Shown in pieces: positions 8,390-17,900 of a stretch of 64,000 bases of DNA. A program made the translations under genes and the position numbers. How positions within the stretch are numbered: position 1 is the stretch's first letter; each line of letters opens with the position of its first letter. This DNA is from Acidobacteriota bacterium (lineage in GTDB: Bacteria; Acidobacteriota; UBA6911; RPQK01; JAJDTT01): the NCBI GenBank assembly GCA_028874215.1, contig JAPPLF010000083.1:42338-106337 (forward strand). The letters run 5' to 3'. The notes below the pieces were generated by a model. It did no database searches, was not told the DNA's origin, and saw nothing but the letters and a program-made list of their open reading frames with translations.

Positions 8390-9712
8390 ATGAAGAAACT
8401 GAACCGCCGGGAATTTGTCCAAACCGGGAGCGGCACCGCATTGGTGGCCTCCGTGGCTCCGGCCGCCCTCGGGGCAGCGCCGCCGGCCGTCTCCGGCAAG
8501 CACGGCTCCAAGAAGTTCAAGATCGCCATCATCGGCGTTGGGAGCCGGGGCACGCTCTTCCTCAAGGCGTCCCTCGACCGGTTCAACGTCGACGTTCCGG
8601 CGCTGTGCGACTTCCGGGAGGAGGCGGCTCAACGGGGAGTCGAGATGGTGCGGGAAAAGCTCGGGTACGAGCCCGACACCTACACCGACGGTCCCAACGA
8701 CTACCGGCGCTTGCTCGAGCGCGACGACGTCGACGCCGTCTTCATCACTACGCCCACCTGGTGGCACGGACCCATGGCCATCGACAGCTTGCGGGCGCAC
8801 AAGCACGTCTTCAGCGAGGTGCCCGCCTGCAACACCATTCAGGAAGGCTGGGACCTGGTGCGGGCGGCTCAGGAGACCGACGCCAAGTATTTCATGGCGG
8901 AGAACCTGTGCTTCACCCGCAGCAACATGATGATCCTGAACGCGGTCGAGAAGGGGGTCTTCGGAACCCTCACCTTCGCCGAGTGCGGCTATATCCACGA
9001 AGCCCGGAACCTGCAGTTCGATGAGGACGGATCGCTGAACTGGCGCGGATCGCTCAACAGCCGGACGGACCTGATCGCCAACACCTATCCCACCCATGCC
9101 CTCGGCCCCACCTCCATGTGGTTCGGAATCCCGCGGGGCGATCAACTCCGGCAATGCGTGAGCATGATGACGCCGGCCTACAGCTTTCGCGAATACGCCA
9201 TCCGGCGATTCGGTCCGGACAGTCCGGGAGCTACGGCCACCTGGAACGGGGACAACACCGTGAGCCTGATTCGGACCGAGAGCGGAGCCGTGATCTTCCT
9301 CCGCTTCGACATCTGTTCCCCGCGGCCGCACCACATCGACTACTACACGCTTCAGGGCACCAAGGCCTCGTATGACGACGAAGCGGGGATGTTCGTTGAC
9401 GGGAAGTCGAAGGACTGGGACCCCGTCCCGGACTACTACGAGCGTTACGATCACCCCTTCTGGACTCGGCACGGGGAGGCGGCATTGCGGACCGGGCATG
9501 GCGGCGGCGACTATTTCGTCGTCGAGCATTTCTACAAGTGCCTGACGGAAGACAGGACTCCGGGGATCGACGTCTACGACGCCGTTACCTGGAGTTCCCT
9601 CATCCCCCTCTCTGCGAAATCCGTCCGTGAGAACGGGGCCACCCAGGAGGTGCCTGACTATACGGAAGGCCAGTGGAAGAACCGCCGCCGTTACGATTGG
9701 AGCAACGGCTGA
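8390..9712 (+). CDS. Tat-exported Gfo/Idh/MocA oxidoreductase, GH109-like
   Basis: A 440-residue protein starting MKKLNRREFVQTG, a twin-arginine type signal (NRREF) with a hydrophobic stretch to about residue 30. The Rossmann domain has the dinucleotide motif IAIIGVGSRG. Instead of the usual EKP motif it has SEVPA, and it carries ECGYIHEAR and a YPTHALGP segment. These are typical of the GH109 alpha-N-acetylgalactosaminidase-like branch, in which bound NAD acts in a redox-assisted glycosidic cleavage. That enzyme role is inferred; other Tat-exported family members are uncharacterised. The start ATG 8390 has AGGAAGG upstream; a longer frame from 8279 would be encoded by hairpin repeats. It is followed 26 bases later by CocE copy 3, so the two are probably co-expressed. 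Confidence 0.8.
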   Translation: MKKLNRREFVQTGSGTALVASVAPAALGAAPPAVSGKHGSKKFKIAIIGVGSRGTLFLKASLDRFNVDVPALCDFREEAAQRGVEMVREKLGYEPDTYTDGPNDYRRLLERDDVDAVFITTPTWWHGPMAIDSLRAHKHVFSEVPACNTIQEGWDLVRAAQETDAKYFMAENLCFTRSNMMILNAVEKGVFGTLTFAECGYIHEARNLQFDEDGSLNWRGSLNSRTDLIANTYPTHALGPTSMWFGIPRGDQLRQCVSMMTPAYSFREYAIRRFGPDSPGATATWNGDNTVSLIRTESGAVIFLRFDICSPRPHHIDYYTLQGTKASYDDEAGMFVDGKSKDWDPVPDYYERYDHPFWTRHGEAALRTGHGGGDYFVVEHFYKCLTEDRTPGIDVYDAVTWSSLIPLSAKSVRENGATQEVPDYTEGQWKNRRRYDWSNG

Positions 9713-9738
9713 CGACAGCGTTGATCCGGCAGAAGACG

Positions 9739-11835
9739 ATGATTTGTTTCATTCTCCTGACGATCGGACTTTCCGCCAACGTTTTCGGCCAATCCGCGGC
9801 AAGCCTTTCCCAGCCCGTGTACGAGGGAAAGGTCAAGGTGACCCACCGGTATGTCCCCATGCGGGACGGCGTGGAGCTGGCGTTGAGGATCACCCGGCCT
9901 GACGCCGAGGGGAAATATCCCGCCATCATGGAATACAACCCCTACCGGCGGGTGAAACCTGCCCTGCCGGACTACCGGGACGAATATCCGCCCGCCGTTC
10001 CCTATCTGGCGGAGCGGGGCTACGTGGTGGTGCAGTACGACGTGCGCGGCACGGGCAACTCCGGCGGATGGAGCCGGGACATTTACGCCGCCGCCGAGCG
10101 GCGCGACGCCTACGAAATGGTGGAGTGGATCGCCGCCCAGCCCTGGTGCAACGGCAACGTGGGCATGCTGGGGAAATCCTACAGCGGGGTGGTCCAATGG
10201 CAGGTGGCCGTCCAGAACCCTCCCCACCTCAAGACCATCATCGTCCGCTCGGCCAACGACAGCGTCTACACCGAGTGGACCTATCCCGGGGGCGTCCTTC
10301 GCCCCTACATGTTCGACAGCTACTCTCCTCTCATGACCGCCTTCAATTTCGCCCCTCCCGATCCCGAGATCGCCGGCGTGAGATGGAGCGAGATCTGGCA
10401 GCATCGGCTGGAGAACAATCGCCCCTGGGGGATCGGCTACATCTCGCACCCGACCGAGGGACCCTATTGGCAGGACCGCTCCCTGTCCGCCGGCTACAGC
10501 CGGGTCAAGTGTCCGGTCTTCGTGGTGGCGGGCTGGTCCGACGTCTACCCCACCGCTCTGCTGCGCGCCTTCGACCGGCTGGACGTCCCCTTCAAGAAGG
10601 CCTTGGTCGGTCCCTGGGGACACTGGTACGGAGTGGAGAAGCACGCCGTCCCGGGGCCCCGCGTCGACACCCGCCCCATCTATCTGGAATGGTTCGACTA
10701 CTGGCTCAAGGGCATTGACAACGGCGTGGTGGACGAGCCGCCGGTCACCGTGTATGTCCGGAAATACGCGCCTCCGGCATCCCGGATGCCGCTGGAAGAG
10801 CCGGGATTCTGGCGTTCCGAGGCGGAGTGGCCCATCGCCCGGGCCATGCCCACCAGGCTTTACTTCCGCGAGGACGGCAAGCTGAGCCGGGAGCCGTCCC
10901 CCGCGTCCGGGGAAGCCGCGGACAGTTACGGCTACAAGCCCACCGTCGGCGTCACCTCGGGCATGCATTGGGGCGGGGGCATTCTGCCCTGGGCCATGCC
11001 CATCGATCAGCGCCCCGACGAGGCCTACTCCCTGACCTACACCACGCCTCCCCTGGAAGAGGACATGGAGGTGTCGGGCGCCCCACGGGCCACGTTGCAT
11101 GTCTCCTCCACGGCGGAAGTGGCTTATTTCCGAGTCAAGCTCATCGACGTGGCGCCGGACGGAACCTCCAAGCTGGTGCGCTACGGCGGTCTCAACGGAA
11201 CTCACCGGAACTCGCATTTCGAGCCGGAAGCGATGGCGCCCGGCGAGGTCTACGAGCTGGGAGTGGACGTGAAGGAGATGTCCTACGTCTTCGCCGCCGG
11301 GCACCGGATTCGCGTGGCCATCGCCGGCTCCGACATTCAAAACGCCTGGCCTACGGGGCAGGCGGCGGTGAACACGCTGCACCGCAGCCGCCGTTATCCG
11401 TCGCATATCCTGCTGCCGGTGATTCCGGAGCAGAGTCCGAAACTCCCGAAACCGGACCTTGTGGAACTCCCCACGGCCGACCCCAAGCTGCTGAGGAGGC
11501 CCCTGGAATATTCGATCACCCACGATCTCACGGGAAACGCGGTGACCGTACGGCTTGGCCGCGAGACGAAAGGCGCCCGGGGAGAGGGATCGGAACGCAC
11601 GGTGACCCGCTCCAGATTCACCGTGTCGGAAGCGGAACCCGCCAATGCCGTTCTGGCGGCGACTTCCGATTACGTGGTCAAGCGTCCGGACTCCGAAATC
11701 GAAGTCAGGGCAAACGAGGTCACCTCCAGCGACAAAGCGGCCTTTCATCATGTGGTGGATGTGGAAGTGACCGTCAACGGTGCGCGGCACTTCCAGAAGA
11801 GCTGGTCGGTCACGGTCCCCAGGAAACTGAACTGA
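9739..11835 (+). CDS. CocE/NonD-family exported hydrolase (copy 3)
   Basis: A 698-residue hydrolase closely related to copy 2 along its whole length, including the extra C-terminal segment. Signal peptide MICFILLTIGLSANVFGQ; family start MRDGVELALRI; nucleophile S147 in GKSYSG; likely Asp in GWSDVYPTA and His in VGPWGHWYG. I use the ATG at 9739 because it begins directly with the signal peptide; an ATG at 9673 would overlap the preceding gene by 40 bases. Note the changed residue after the nucleophile (SYSG against SYGG in copy 2) and the D-V-Y-P for D-W-Y-P change, which may reflect different substrates. The aminotransferase gene begins 7 bases after its stop, suggesting coupled translation. 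Confidence 0.88.
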   Translation: MICFILLTIGLSANVFGQSAASLSQPVYEGKVKVTHRYVPMRDGVELALRITRPDAEGKYPAIMEYNPYRRVKPALPDYRDEYPPAVPYLAERGYVVVQYDVRGTGNSGGWSRDIYAAAERRDAYEMVEWIAAQPWCNGNVGMLGKSYSGVVQWQVAVQNPPHLKTIIVRSANDSVYTEWTYPGGVLRPYMFDSYSPLMTAFNFAPPDPEIAGVRWSEIWQHRLENNRPWGIGYISHPTEGPYWQDRSLSAGYSRVKCPVFVVAGWSDVYPTALLRAFDRLDVPFKKALVGPWGHWYGVEKHAVPGPRVDTRPIYLEWFDYWLKGIDNGVVDEPPVTVYVRKYAPPASRMPLEEPGFWRSEAEWPIARAMPTRLYFREDGKLSREPSPASGEAADSYGYKPTVGVTSGMHWGGGILPWAMPIDQRPDEAYSLTYTTPPLEEDMEVSGAPRATLHVSSTAEVAYFRVKLIDVAPDGTSKLVRYGGLNGTHRNSHFEPEAMAPGEVYELGVDVKEMSYVFAAGHRIRVAIAGSDIQNAWPTGQAAVNTLHRSRRYPSHILLPVIPEQSPKLPKPDLVELPTADPKLLRRPLEYSITHDLTGNAVTVRLGRETKGARGEGSERTVTRSRFTVSEAEPANAVLAATSDYVVKRPDSEIEVRANEVTSSDKAAFHHVVDVEVTVNGARHFQKSWSVTVPRKLN

Positions 11836-11842
11836 GGCGGGG

Positions 11843-13021
11843 ATGGGAGAGTCGATACCGGCGCGGAAGTCTTTGGACATCGCCAAGCGGGCCAGACTGC
11901 CGCGCGTGCCCTCCAGCGAAGCGGCCGATCATGCGCAGGCGCTCATCGCGGACGGCAAGGACGTCATCATTCTCAAGGGCGCCCCCTTCTGGGCCCCGCC
12001 CGGGCACGTCATCGAAGCGGCCACGAGGGCGGCTCAGAGCAACCGGCAGCCTCCCTCCAGCGGCTTCCCGGGACTTCGCCGGGCCATCGCCGGACGCTTG
12101 GAGGACCGGGACGGGATCTCCTTCGACCCGGCGGCCGAGATCCTGGTGACGGCGGGCGCCATGCACGCGCTGGACGTCGTCTTCACCACGCTGCTGGACC
12201 CGGGAGACGAGGCGGTCATCTTCAGTCCCAGCTTTTTCTTCTTCGGCCTGGTCGAGTTGGCGGGGGCCGTCCCGGTTTACGCAAGAACCCGGGAGGAGGA
12301 CGACTGGCAGTGGACGCCGGAGGCGCTGGAGGCCGTGATCACCCCCAGGACCAAGGCCATCGTGGTGAGCTCTCCGGCCAACCCCACCGGGTTCGTGGCC
12401 GGCGAAGAGGACCTGCGGGCTATCGTGGAAGTGGCGGCCCGGCACGATCTCTACGTGGTGTCGGACGAATGTTACGACAACATGCTCTACGACGGCGCCC
12501 GCCATGTCCGTTTCGCCTCGGTTGCGGAAGACCGGGACCGGATCGTCACCATCTGCAGCTTCACCAAGACCTTCGCCCTGCAGCCCTGGAGGCTGGGGTT
12601 CATCGCCGCGTCGCCTCGCCTGATCCGGTACATGCGGAAGATCCTGGAGTGGGGCGTCCTCAAGTGCGGGCACGTCGCTCAGCGCGCCGGCCAGGCCGCC
12701 ATCGAGGGGCCCCAGGAATGGATCGACGAGATTTCCCCGAGATACCAGCGAAGCCGCGACTTGATGCTGGCCGGACTGGAGCCGGCCGCCGGCCTTTCCC
12801 ATGTCGTTCCCAGAGGCGCTCCCTTCCTGTTCGTCAACAGCAGCGGACTGGGGCTGACGGGAGCGGAGTTCGCGCGAACGCTCCTCTTCGACTGGGGCGT
12901 CCTGGCGGAACCGGGCGACCTTTTCGGGTCCGTAAATCATATCCGGCTGCTGTTCGGCGGGACCGACGAGGAGGTGACGGGAGCAGCCCGAAGGATCTGC
13001 GCGGCAGCGGCGCAACGGTAA
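11843..13021 (+). CDS. Class I/II PLP-dependent aminotransferase
   Basis: A 392-residue fold-type I aminotransferase. The PLP lysine is K242 in CSFTKTFAL; D208 in VVSDECYD contacts the pyridine nitrogen, N180 in SSPANPTGF lies near the PLP O3', and R250 (QPWRLGF) fits the phosphate-binding arginine. It should move amino groups between an amino acid and a 2-oxo acid in the cytoplasm; the amino donor cannot be told. The N-terminus (MGESIPARKSLDIAKRARLPR) is a little different from typical AspC-like proteins. It follows CocE copy 3 by 7 bases, so the hydrolase may supply its substrate or a precursor. The start ATG has only a weak GAGGCGGGG sequence in front. Confidence 0.87.
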   Translation: MGESIPARKSLDIAKRARLPRVPSSEAADHAQALIADGKDVIILKGAPFWAPPGHVIEAATRAAQSNRQPPSSGFPGLRRAIAGRLEDRDGISFDPAAEILVTAGAMHALDVVFTTLLDPGDEAVIFSPSFFFFGLVELAGAVPVYARTREEDDWQWTPEALEAVITPRTKAIVVSSPANPTGFVAGEEDLRAIVEVAARHDLYVVSDECYDNMLYDGARHVRFASVAEDRDRIVTICSFTKTFALQPWRLGFIAASPRLIRYMRKILEWGVLKCGHVAQRAGQAAIEGPQEWIDEISPRYQRSRDLMLAGLEPAAGLSHVVPRGAPFLFVNSSGLGLTGAEFARTLLFDWGVLAEPGDLFGSVNHIRLLFGGTDEEVTGAARRICAAAAQR

Positions 13022-13066
13022 ACGAAGCGCCGAATCGTGCCTGTCGCCGGCTGATAAAATGAGGCC

Positions 13067-13342
13067 ATGAATATGGAGAGATTCCCCGGAGTCGAGATTG
13101 TCCGCGAGGGAATCGAGGACCTCCGGCGCGGGGAGACGACGGTGTCTGCGCTTTTGGTCTCGATAGGCGCGCCCCGATTGCGCGAAATCGGGCTTCCGAT
13201 TCCCAGACGGGTCATCCGTTCACCGGAAATCAAACTGTATCTGCACCTCGCTCAATCCGACCCTGACGGGGCTCATTCGAAATACAACGCGCTGATCCGG
13301 CGGCTTGTCAGCTTCGAGCGGGCGGCGGAATGCGCAAACTAG
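13067..13342 (+). CDS. Small unknown protein paired with nucleotidyltransferase (putative antitoxin)
   Basis: A 91-residue, charged, probably cytosolic protein with no signal or membrane segment. It has an ERFPGVEIVREGIEDL start, an ALLVSIGAPRLREIGLP middle and a helical end. It overlaps the next gene, a DUF6036-type nucleotidyltransferase, by 13 bases, and short partners of this kind often stand before such genes in toxin-antitoxin or defence modules. I do not recognise its family with certainty. The upstream bases read TAAAATGAGGCC before ATG 13067; an ATG at 13073 is an alternative start. The pair is inserted between the aminotransferase and the SDR gene, which otherwise belong to metabolism. 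Confidence 0.65.
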   Translation: MNMERFPGVEIVREGIEDLRRGETTVSALLVSIGAPRLREIGLPIPRRVIRSPEIKLYLHLAQSDPDGAHSKYNALIRRLVSFERAAECAN

Positions 13343-13896
13343 CAGACCTGGACCGTATCCGCCGTTTCATGCGCGCGGTCGGTCGAGCGGCGCCGGTCGA
13401 GACCCGGTTGTACTTCACCGGCGGCGCGACTGCGGTTCTGCTGGGCTGGCGCTCGACCACAGTCGACGTCGATATCCGGTTTTTTCCCGAAACCGATCAG
13501 GTTTTCAGGTCGGTCCCGCGGCTGAAAGAGGATCTGAAAATAAACATCGAGCTGGCGTCACCGTCCGACTTCATCCCCGAACTGCCCGGGTGGAGGGAAC
13601 GAAGCCTGTTCGCTGCCCGTGAGGGAAGGGTGTCCTTCTATCATTACGATCCCTATTCTCAAGCGCTCGCGAAGATTGAGCGGCGCCATGCCCAGGATCT
13701 GAAGGACGTGGAAGCGCTGGGTCGGGGCGGATGGATCGAGCCGGAGAATCTGATGCGTCTTTTTGCCGCCATCGAGTCCAGGCTGTATCGGTATCCAGCC
13801 ATCGATCCGAAATCATTTCGACAGGCCGTGGAGCGAGTCGCCGATTCCCTGGAACATGGTGATGCCGGGACCGGAACCGAACCGTTGGAAGGGTGA
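13330..13896 (+). CDS. DUF6036-type nucleotidyltransferase-like protein
   Basis: A 188-residue protein with the nucleotidyltransferase-fold start seen in DUF6036 and AbiEii-like proteins: YFTGGATAVLLGWR (28-41) followed by a TVDVDIRF segment. The GG and the D-x-D pair fit the metal/nucleotide site of this superfamily. Family members act as toxins that modify tRNA or as parts of type IV toxin-antitoxin modules; activity here is inferred. It overlaps the 91-residue gene before it, and its stop lies 35 bases before the SDR start. Confidence 0.72.
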   Translation: MRKLADLDRIRRFMRAVGRAAPVETRLYFTGGATAVLLGWRSTTVDVDIRFFPETDQVFRSVPRLKEDLKINIELASPSDFIPELPGWRERSLFAAREGRVSFYHYDPYSQALAKIERRHAQDLKDVEALGRGGWIEPENLMRLFAAIESRLYRYPAIDPKSFRQAVERVADSLEHGDAGTGTEPLEG

Positions 13897-13931
13897 TGCG
13901 TGTCATTTCCCGACCGTTGTGGGGCAAGTCC

Positions 13932-14912
13932 ATGAAGCGAATATTGGTCACAGGCGCGGCCGGTCAGATCGGCCAGGATCTGGTTCCCGCGTTGAGAGCG
14001 CGTTACGGGGGCGAGATGGTCGTGGCGGCCGGCCACAGGACGGCCCTGCCCGATTCCGTGATCAGAGGCGGCCCCGCCACCGTGGTCGACGTCACCGACT
14101 ACAGCCAGGTCGTCGACACGATCCGGAAATACGAGATCGGCGCCATCCATCACCTGAGCACCATCCTCTCCGCACTGGCGGAGCAGGAGCGGCAGCGTGG
14201 GCATGAGGTCAACATCAACGGCCTCTACAACGTTCTGGAGGCCGCCCACGCCTGCGGAGTGGAGAAGGTCGTCGCTCCCAGCTCCATCGCGGCGTTCGGT
14301 CCGGAGACGCCCCGCGAACCCACCCCCAACGACACCATCCAGAAGCCGAACACCCTCTACGGAATCGCCAAGGTGTTCGGCGAGCTGCTGGGAAACTACT
14401 ACTCGACGAAAGTGGGCCTGGACGTCCGTGGACTGCGGCTGCCCGGAATCGTCAGCTGCATGGACCAGGAACCGACCGCCGGCACCACGGACTACGCCGT
14501 CCTGATCTTCTTCGGGGCCATTCGGGAGAAGCGGTACACCTGCTTCCTCAAGCCGGACACACGCCTGCCCATGATGTACATGCCCGATGCCATCAAGGCC
14601 GTCATCGACCTGGCGGACGCCGATTTCGCCCGGCTCAGGCACCATGCCGACTTCAACGTCGCCGCCATGAGCTTCACGCCCGCCGAACTGGCCGGCGCCA
14701 TTCGCAAGAGAATCCCCGAATTCGAGATGGACTACGAGATCGACCCGCTCCGCCAGGCCATCGCCGATTCCTGGCCCCGCTCGCTCGACGACAGCGCCGC
14801 GCGGCGGGAATGGGGTTGGGAACCCGGGTACGACATGGACGGCATGGTCGACGACATGCTCGACAAGATGAGGAAAAAGCTTCAGAAGGCGGACCAGAAT
14901 CTGCACTCGTGA
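13932..14912 (+). CDS. NAD-dependent SDR, L-threonine 3-dehydrogenase-like
   Basis: A 326-residue extended short-chain dehydrogenase/epimerase. The NAD motif is ILVTGAAGQIGQDL (4-17); the catalytic set is S117/S118 (APSSIAAFG) with Y143-x-x-x-K147 (LYGIAK). The segments TNxNGxxN-like (EVNINGLYN) and RLPGIVSCMDQEPTAGTTDYAV match the SDR-type L-threonine dehydrogenases, which oxidise threonine to 2-amino-3-oxobutyrate. That assignment fits the amino acid theme of the region, but a UDP-sugar epimerase is a weaker alternative. The start ATG 13932 has GGGG upstream; an ATG at 13893 would overlap the preceding stop. Its stop overlaps the start of the next gene (GTGA), so the two are translationally coupled. 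Confidence 0.8.
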   Translation: MKRILVTGAAGQIGQDLVPALRARYGGEMVVAAGHRTALPDSVIRGGPATVVDVTDYSQVVDTIRKYEIGAIHHLSTILSALAEQERQRGHEVNINGLYNVLEAAHACGVEKVVAPSSIAAFGPETPREPTPNDTIQKPNTLYGIAKVFGELLGNYYSTKVGLDVRGLRLPGIVSCMDQEPTAGTTDYAVLIFFGAIREKRYTCFLKPDTRLPMMYMPDAIKAVIDLADADFARLRHHADFNVAAMSFTPAELAGAIRKRIPEFEMDYEIDPLRQAIADSWPRSLDDSAARREWGWEPGYDMDGMVDDMLDKMRKKLQKADQNLHS

Positions 14913-17900
14913 CGACTCAATTCAACGTCCACGACCAACTCGTTCGGAGAATAGTTCCGCCGGCGTGGCGGCGTGCGCTCCATTCCCTTCTGGGAACCAC
15001 GCTGCTGTTCGCCGGATGCACCCGGTCCGGCCCGCCATTCAGCCCGCAACAGGCGCTTGAGACTTTCGTGCTGGAAGAGGGCTTCCGGATCGAGGTCTTC
15101 GCCGCGGAACCTCTGATTCGAGATCCGGTCGCCATGGAGATCGACGAGCAGGGCCGCGTCTACGTGGTGGAGATGATCGGCTACCCGTTGGATACGGGAC
15201 GGAACGGGCAGGTCAAGTTGCTGGAGGACACCGACGGCGACGGATGGCCCGACCGCAGCACGGTCTTTGCCGACGACCTCATGCTGCCCACCGGGGTCCT
15301 GCGCTGGAAGCAGGGCGTGCTGGTCACCGACGCTCCCGACATCTGGTATCTGGAGGACACCGACGGCGACAACCGGGCCGACGTCAAGATTGCCGTTCTG
15401 ACCGGTTTTGCCCTGACCAACCCCCAGCACACGGTCAGCAACCCGCGCTACGGCCTGGACAACTGGATCTACCTGGCTCACGAGCCCCCCATCCGGACCG
15501 TCATCTTCCAGGAAAAGTTCGGCGACGAGGGCTCCAAGATCCGGTTCCCCGGCCGGGACGAGGGCGCTCGCCTGGAGAACCGAATCGGCAATCTCCGTTT
15601 CCGGCCCGATACGCACCAACTGGAGGCCGTTTCCGGAAGCAGCGGGTTCGGCTTGAGTTTCGACCGCTGGGGACGGCTGTTGACTCTGAACAGCGTCCGG
15701 CATATCCGCCAGCAGGTCCTGGCCGCCCCGTACCTGAGCCGTAACCCGGCGCTGGGAGCCGCCTCCACCTCCAAGGACGTTTCCGATCATCCACCTCGCG
15801 TCTATCCGGTCACGCTGAATCCGAAGCATCGGATCCTGACCGATATCGGGAACTTCACGTCGGCCTGTGGAATCGCTGCCTACGCGGGCGGCCTCTTTCC
15901 CGCTCCTTACGATCAGGCCTCCTTCGTGGCCGACCCGGCGCACAACCTGGTCCATTGCGACCTTCTCAAGGAGGGCGGGGTCGTGCTGAGGGCCAGCCGG
16001 ATTCGGGACGAGGCGGAGTTCCTGGCCTCCACGGACCATTGGTTCCGTCCCGTCTTCGTCTACGCGGGACCGGACGGAGCTCTTTACGTCGTCGACTACT
16101 ACCGGCGAATCATCGAGCACCCGGAATGGATGTCGGACGAGTACCACGATCCCGGACCGGGGCCGGAGGCCCTCTACGAGGGCGGGCGGCACGGGCGGAT
16201 CTACCGGATCACTCCGGAATCGGAGAATCCGGCGCCATGGAATCCGAAGCTGGCATTGGGTCCGGCTTCGGACCGGGAACTGGTGGAGTCACTGGACCAT
16301 CCCAACGGCTGGTGGAGGACTCACGCGCAGCGATTGCTGGTGGACCGCCGGAGTCGAGAGGCTGTCGAACCTCTAAGGGAGATGTTCGGTTCGAGTTCCA
16401 GTCCCGACACGCGGCTGCACGCCCTCTGGACGCTCGAGGGTCTGGGAGCGCTGGGAACTTCCGACATCCAGGTTGCTCTCCAAGACGCGGAGCCCGGAGT
16501 CCGGGAAAATGCGATCCGTCTCGCCGAGTCGAGATTGGATCAGGCGCCCGCTCTGGTGCAGGACCTGTTGGCGATGACCGGGGACGCCCATCCCGCGGTG
16601 CGCTTCCAGCTGCTCTGCGCGCTGGGATGTCTGGATTCGCCTTCCGCCCGCCGGGCGCGCCGCCAGTTGCTGCTGCAGGACATGGAAGACCCCTGGGTTC
16701 AGCTCGCGGCGCTGAGCGCCTCCGCGCCCCGCCCGCTCGAGCTGCTCGAACTGGCCGTATCCGAGTTCTCCGGATCGGCATCGAAACAGAGGGTCGAATT
16801 TTTTCGGCAGATCGGGACGCTTGTCGGCGCGGCGGGCGATCCTTCGGCCTTGCGGCGGCTCTTCGAAAGGGTCTCCGGGAGGGGCAGGCCGGCTTCGGAC
16901 TGGTGGCGCGCCGCCGGCCTGGAGGGGCTGGCCCGGGGACTTCGCCGGGAATCGCGCGACGATGGCACACCAGGCATCTCGACCGGCCGTCTGTTGAAGC
17001 TGGCCGAATCGTCCTCACCGTTGCTGCGCAGCGCGGCGCTGCAGTTGTTGGATCTGGCGCCGAAGCCGCTGAGCCGGGTCGGGAAATCCCTCCCGGATCG
17101 GGTCCTCTCCAGGATCGGGGACCGGACGTTGTCCCCCGCTCTGAGGGCCGATTCGGTGCGTCTCCTGGCGCTCCTGGACGCGAAGTCCAGGTTCGACCTG
17201 TTGGCCGGACTCCTGGACACCCGGGAACCGGAGCAAGTCCAGGTCGCGGCGGTCCGGGCGTTGGCGCGGACGGAAGGCGACGGGGCGGGGAAACTGCTGA
17301 TTTCCAAGTGGAGGGAAATGACGACCGACGTGCGGTTGGGAGCCACCGCGACGCTGCTTTCCAGACCGGAGACCGTCGAGCTCCTGCTGACGTCCATCGA
17401 AAACGGGGACATCCCCTTCTGGACCGTCAGCCAGAGGCACAAGTCGCGCTTGGTGATGCACACGGACCCGTCGATCCGGGCTCGGGTCCATGACCTGATG
17501 CGCAAGCTGGAAGGACGGCGCCTCGCCGCCCTGGAACGCTATCGGGCTGCGCTGGGTGTCGCGGGGAACCCGGCTCAGGGCGCCGCGGTTTTCGAGAAGA
17601 ACTGCGAGAAATGCCACGAGATCGAGGGCGCCGACACCGGCTTCGGACCCGATCTGGGGGCTGTCCGGCATCGATCGCGGCAGGAGCTGCTGTCGGACAT
17701 CATGCTGCCGAGCCGGGCGATTGCGGACAACTACCAACTGTACGTGGTGGAACTGAACAACGGGGTTCTTCAGGAAGGAGTGATCGCCTCCCGGACTCCG
17801 GTCTCGGTGACCCTCCGCAGGGAAGACGGTTCGGAGACCGCGATTCCCCGGGAGAACATCCGGGCCATGTTCGTCTCCAGTGTGTCCGGCATGCCGGAGG

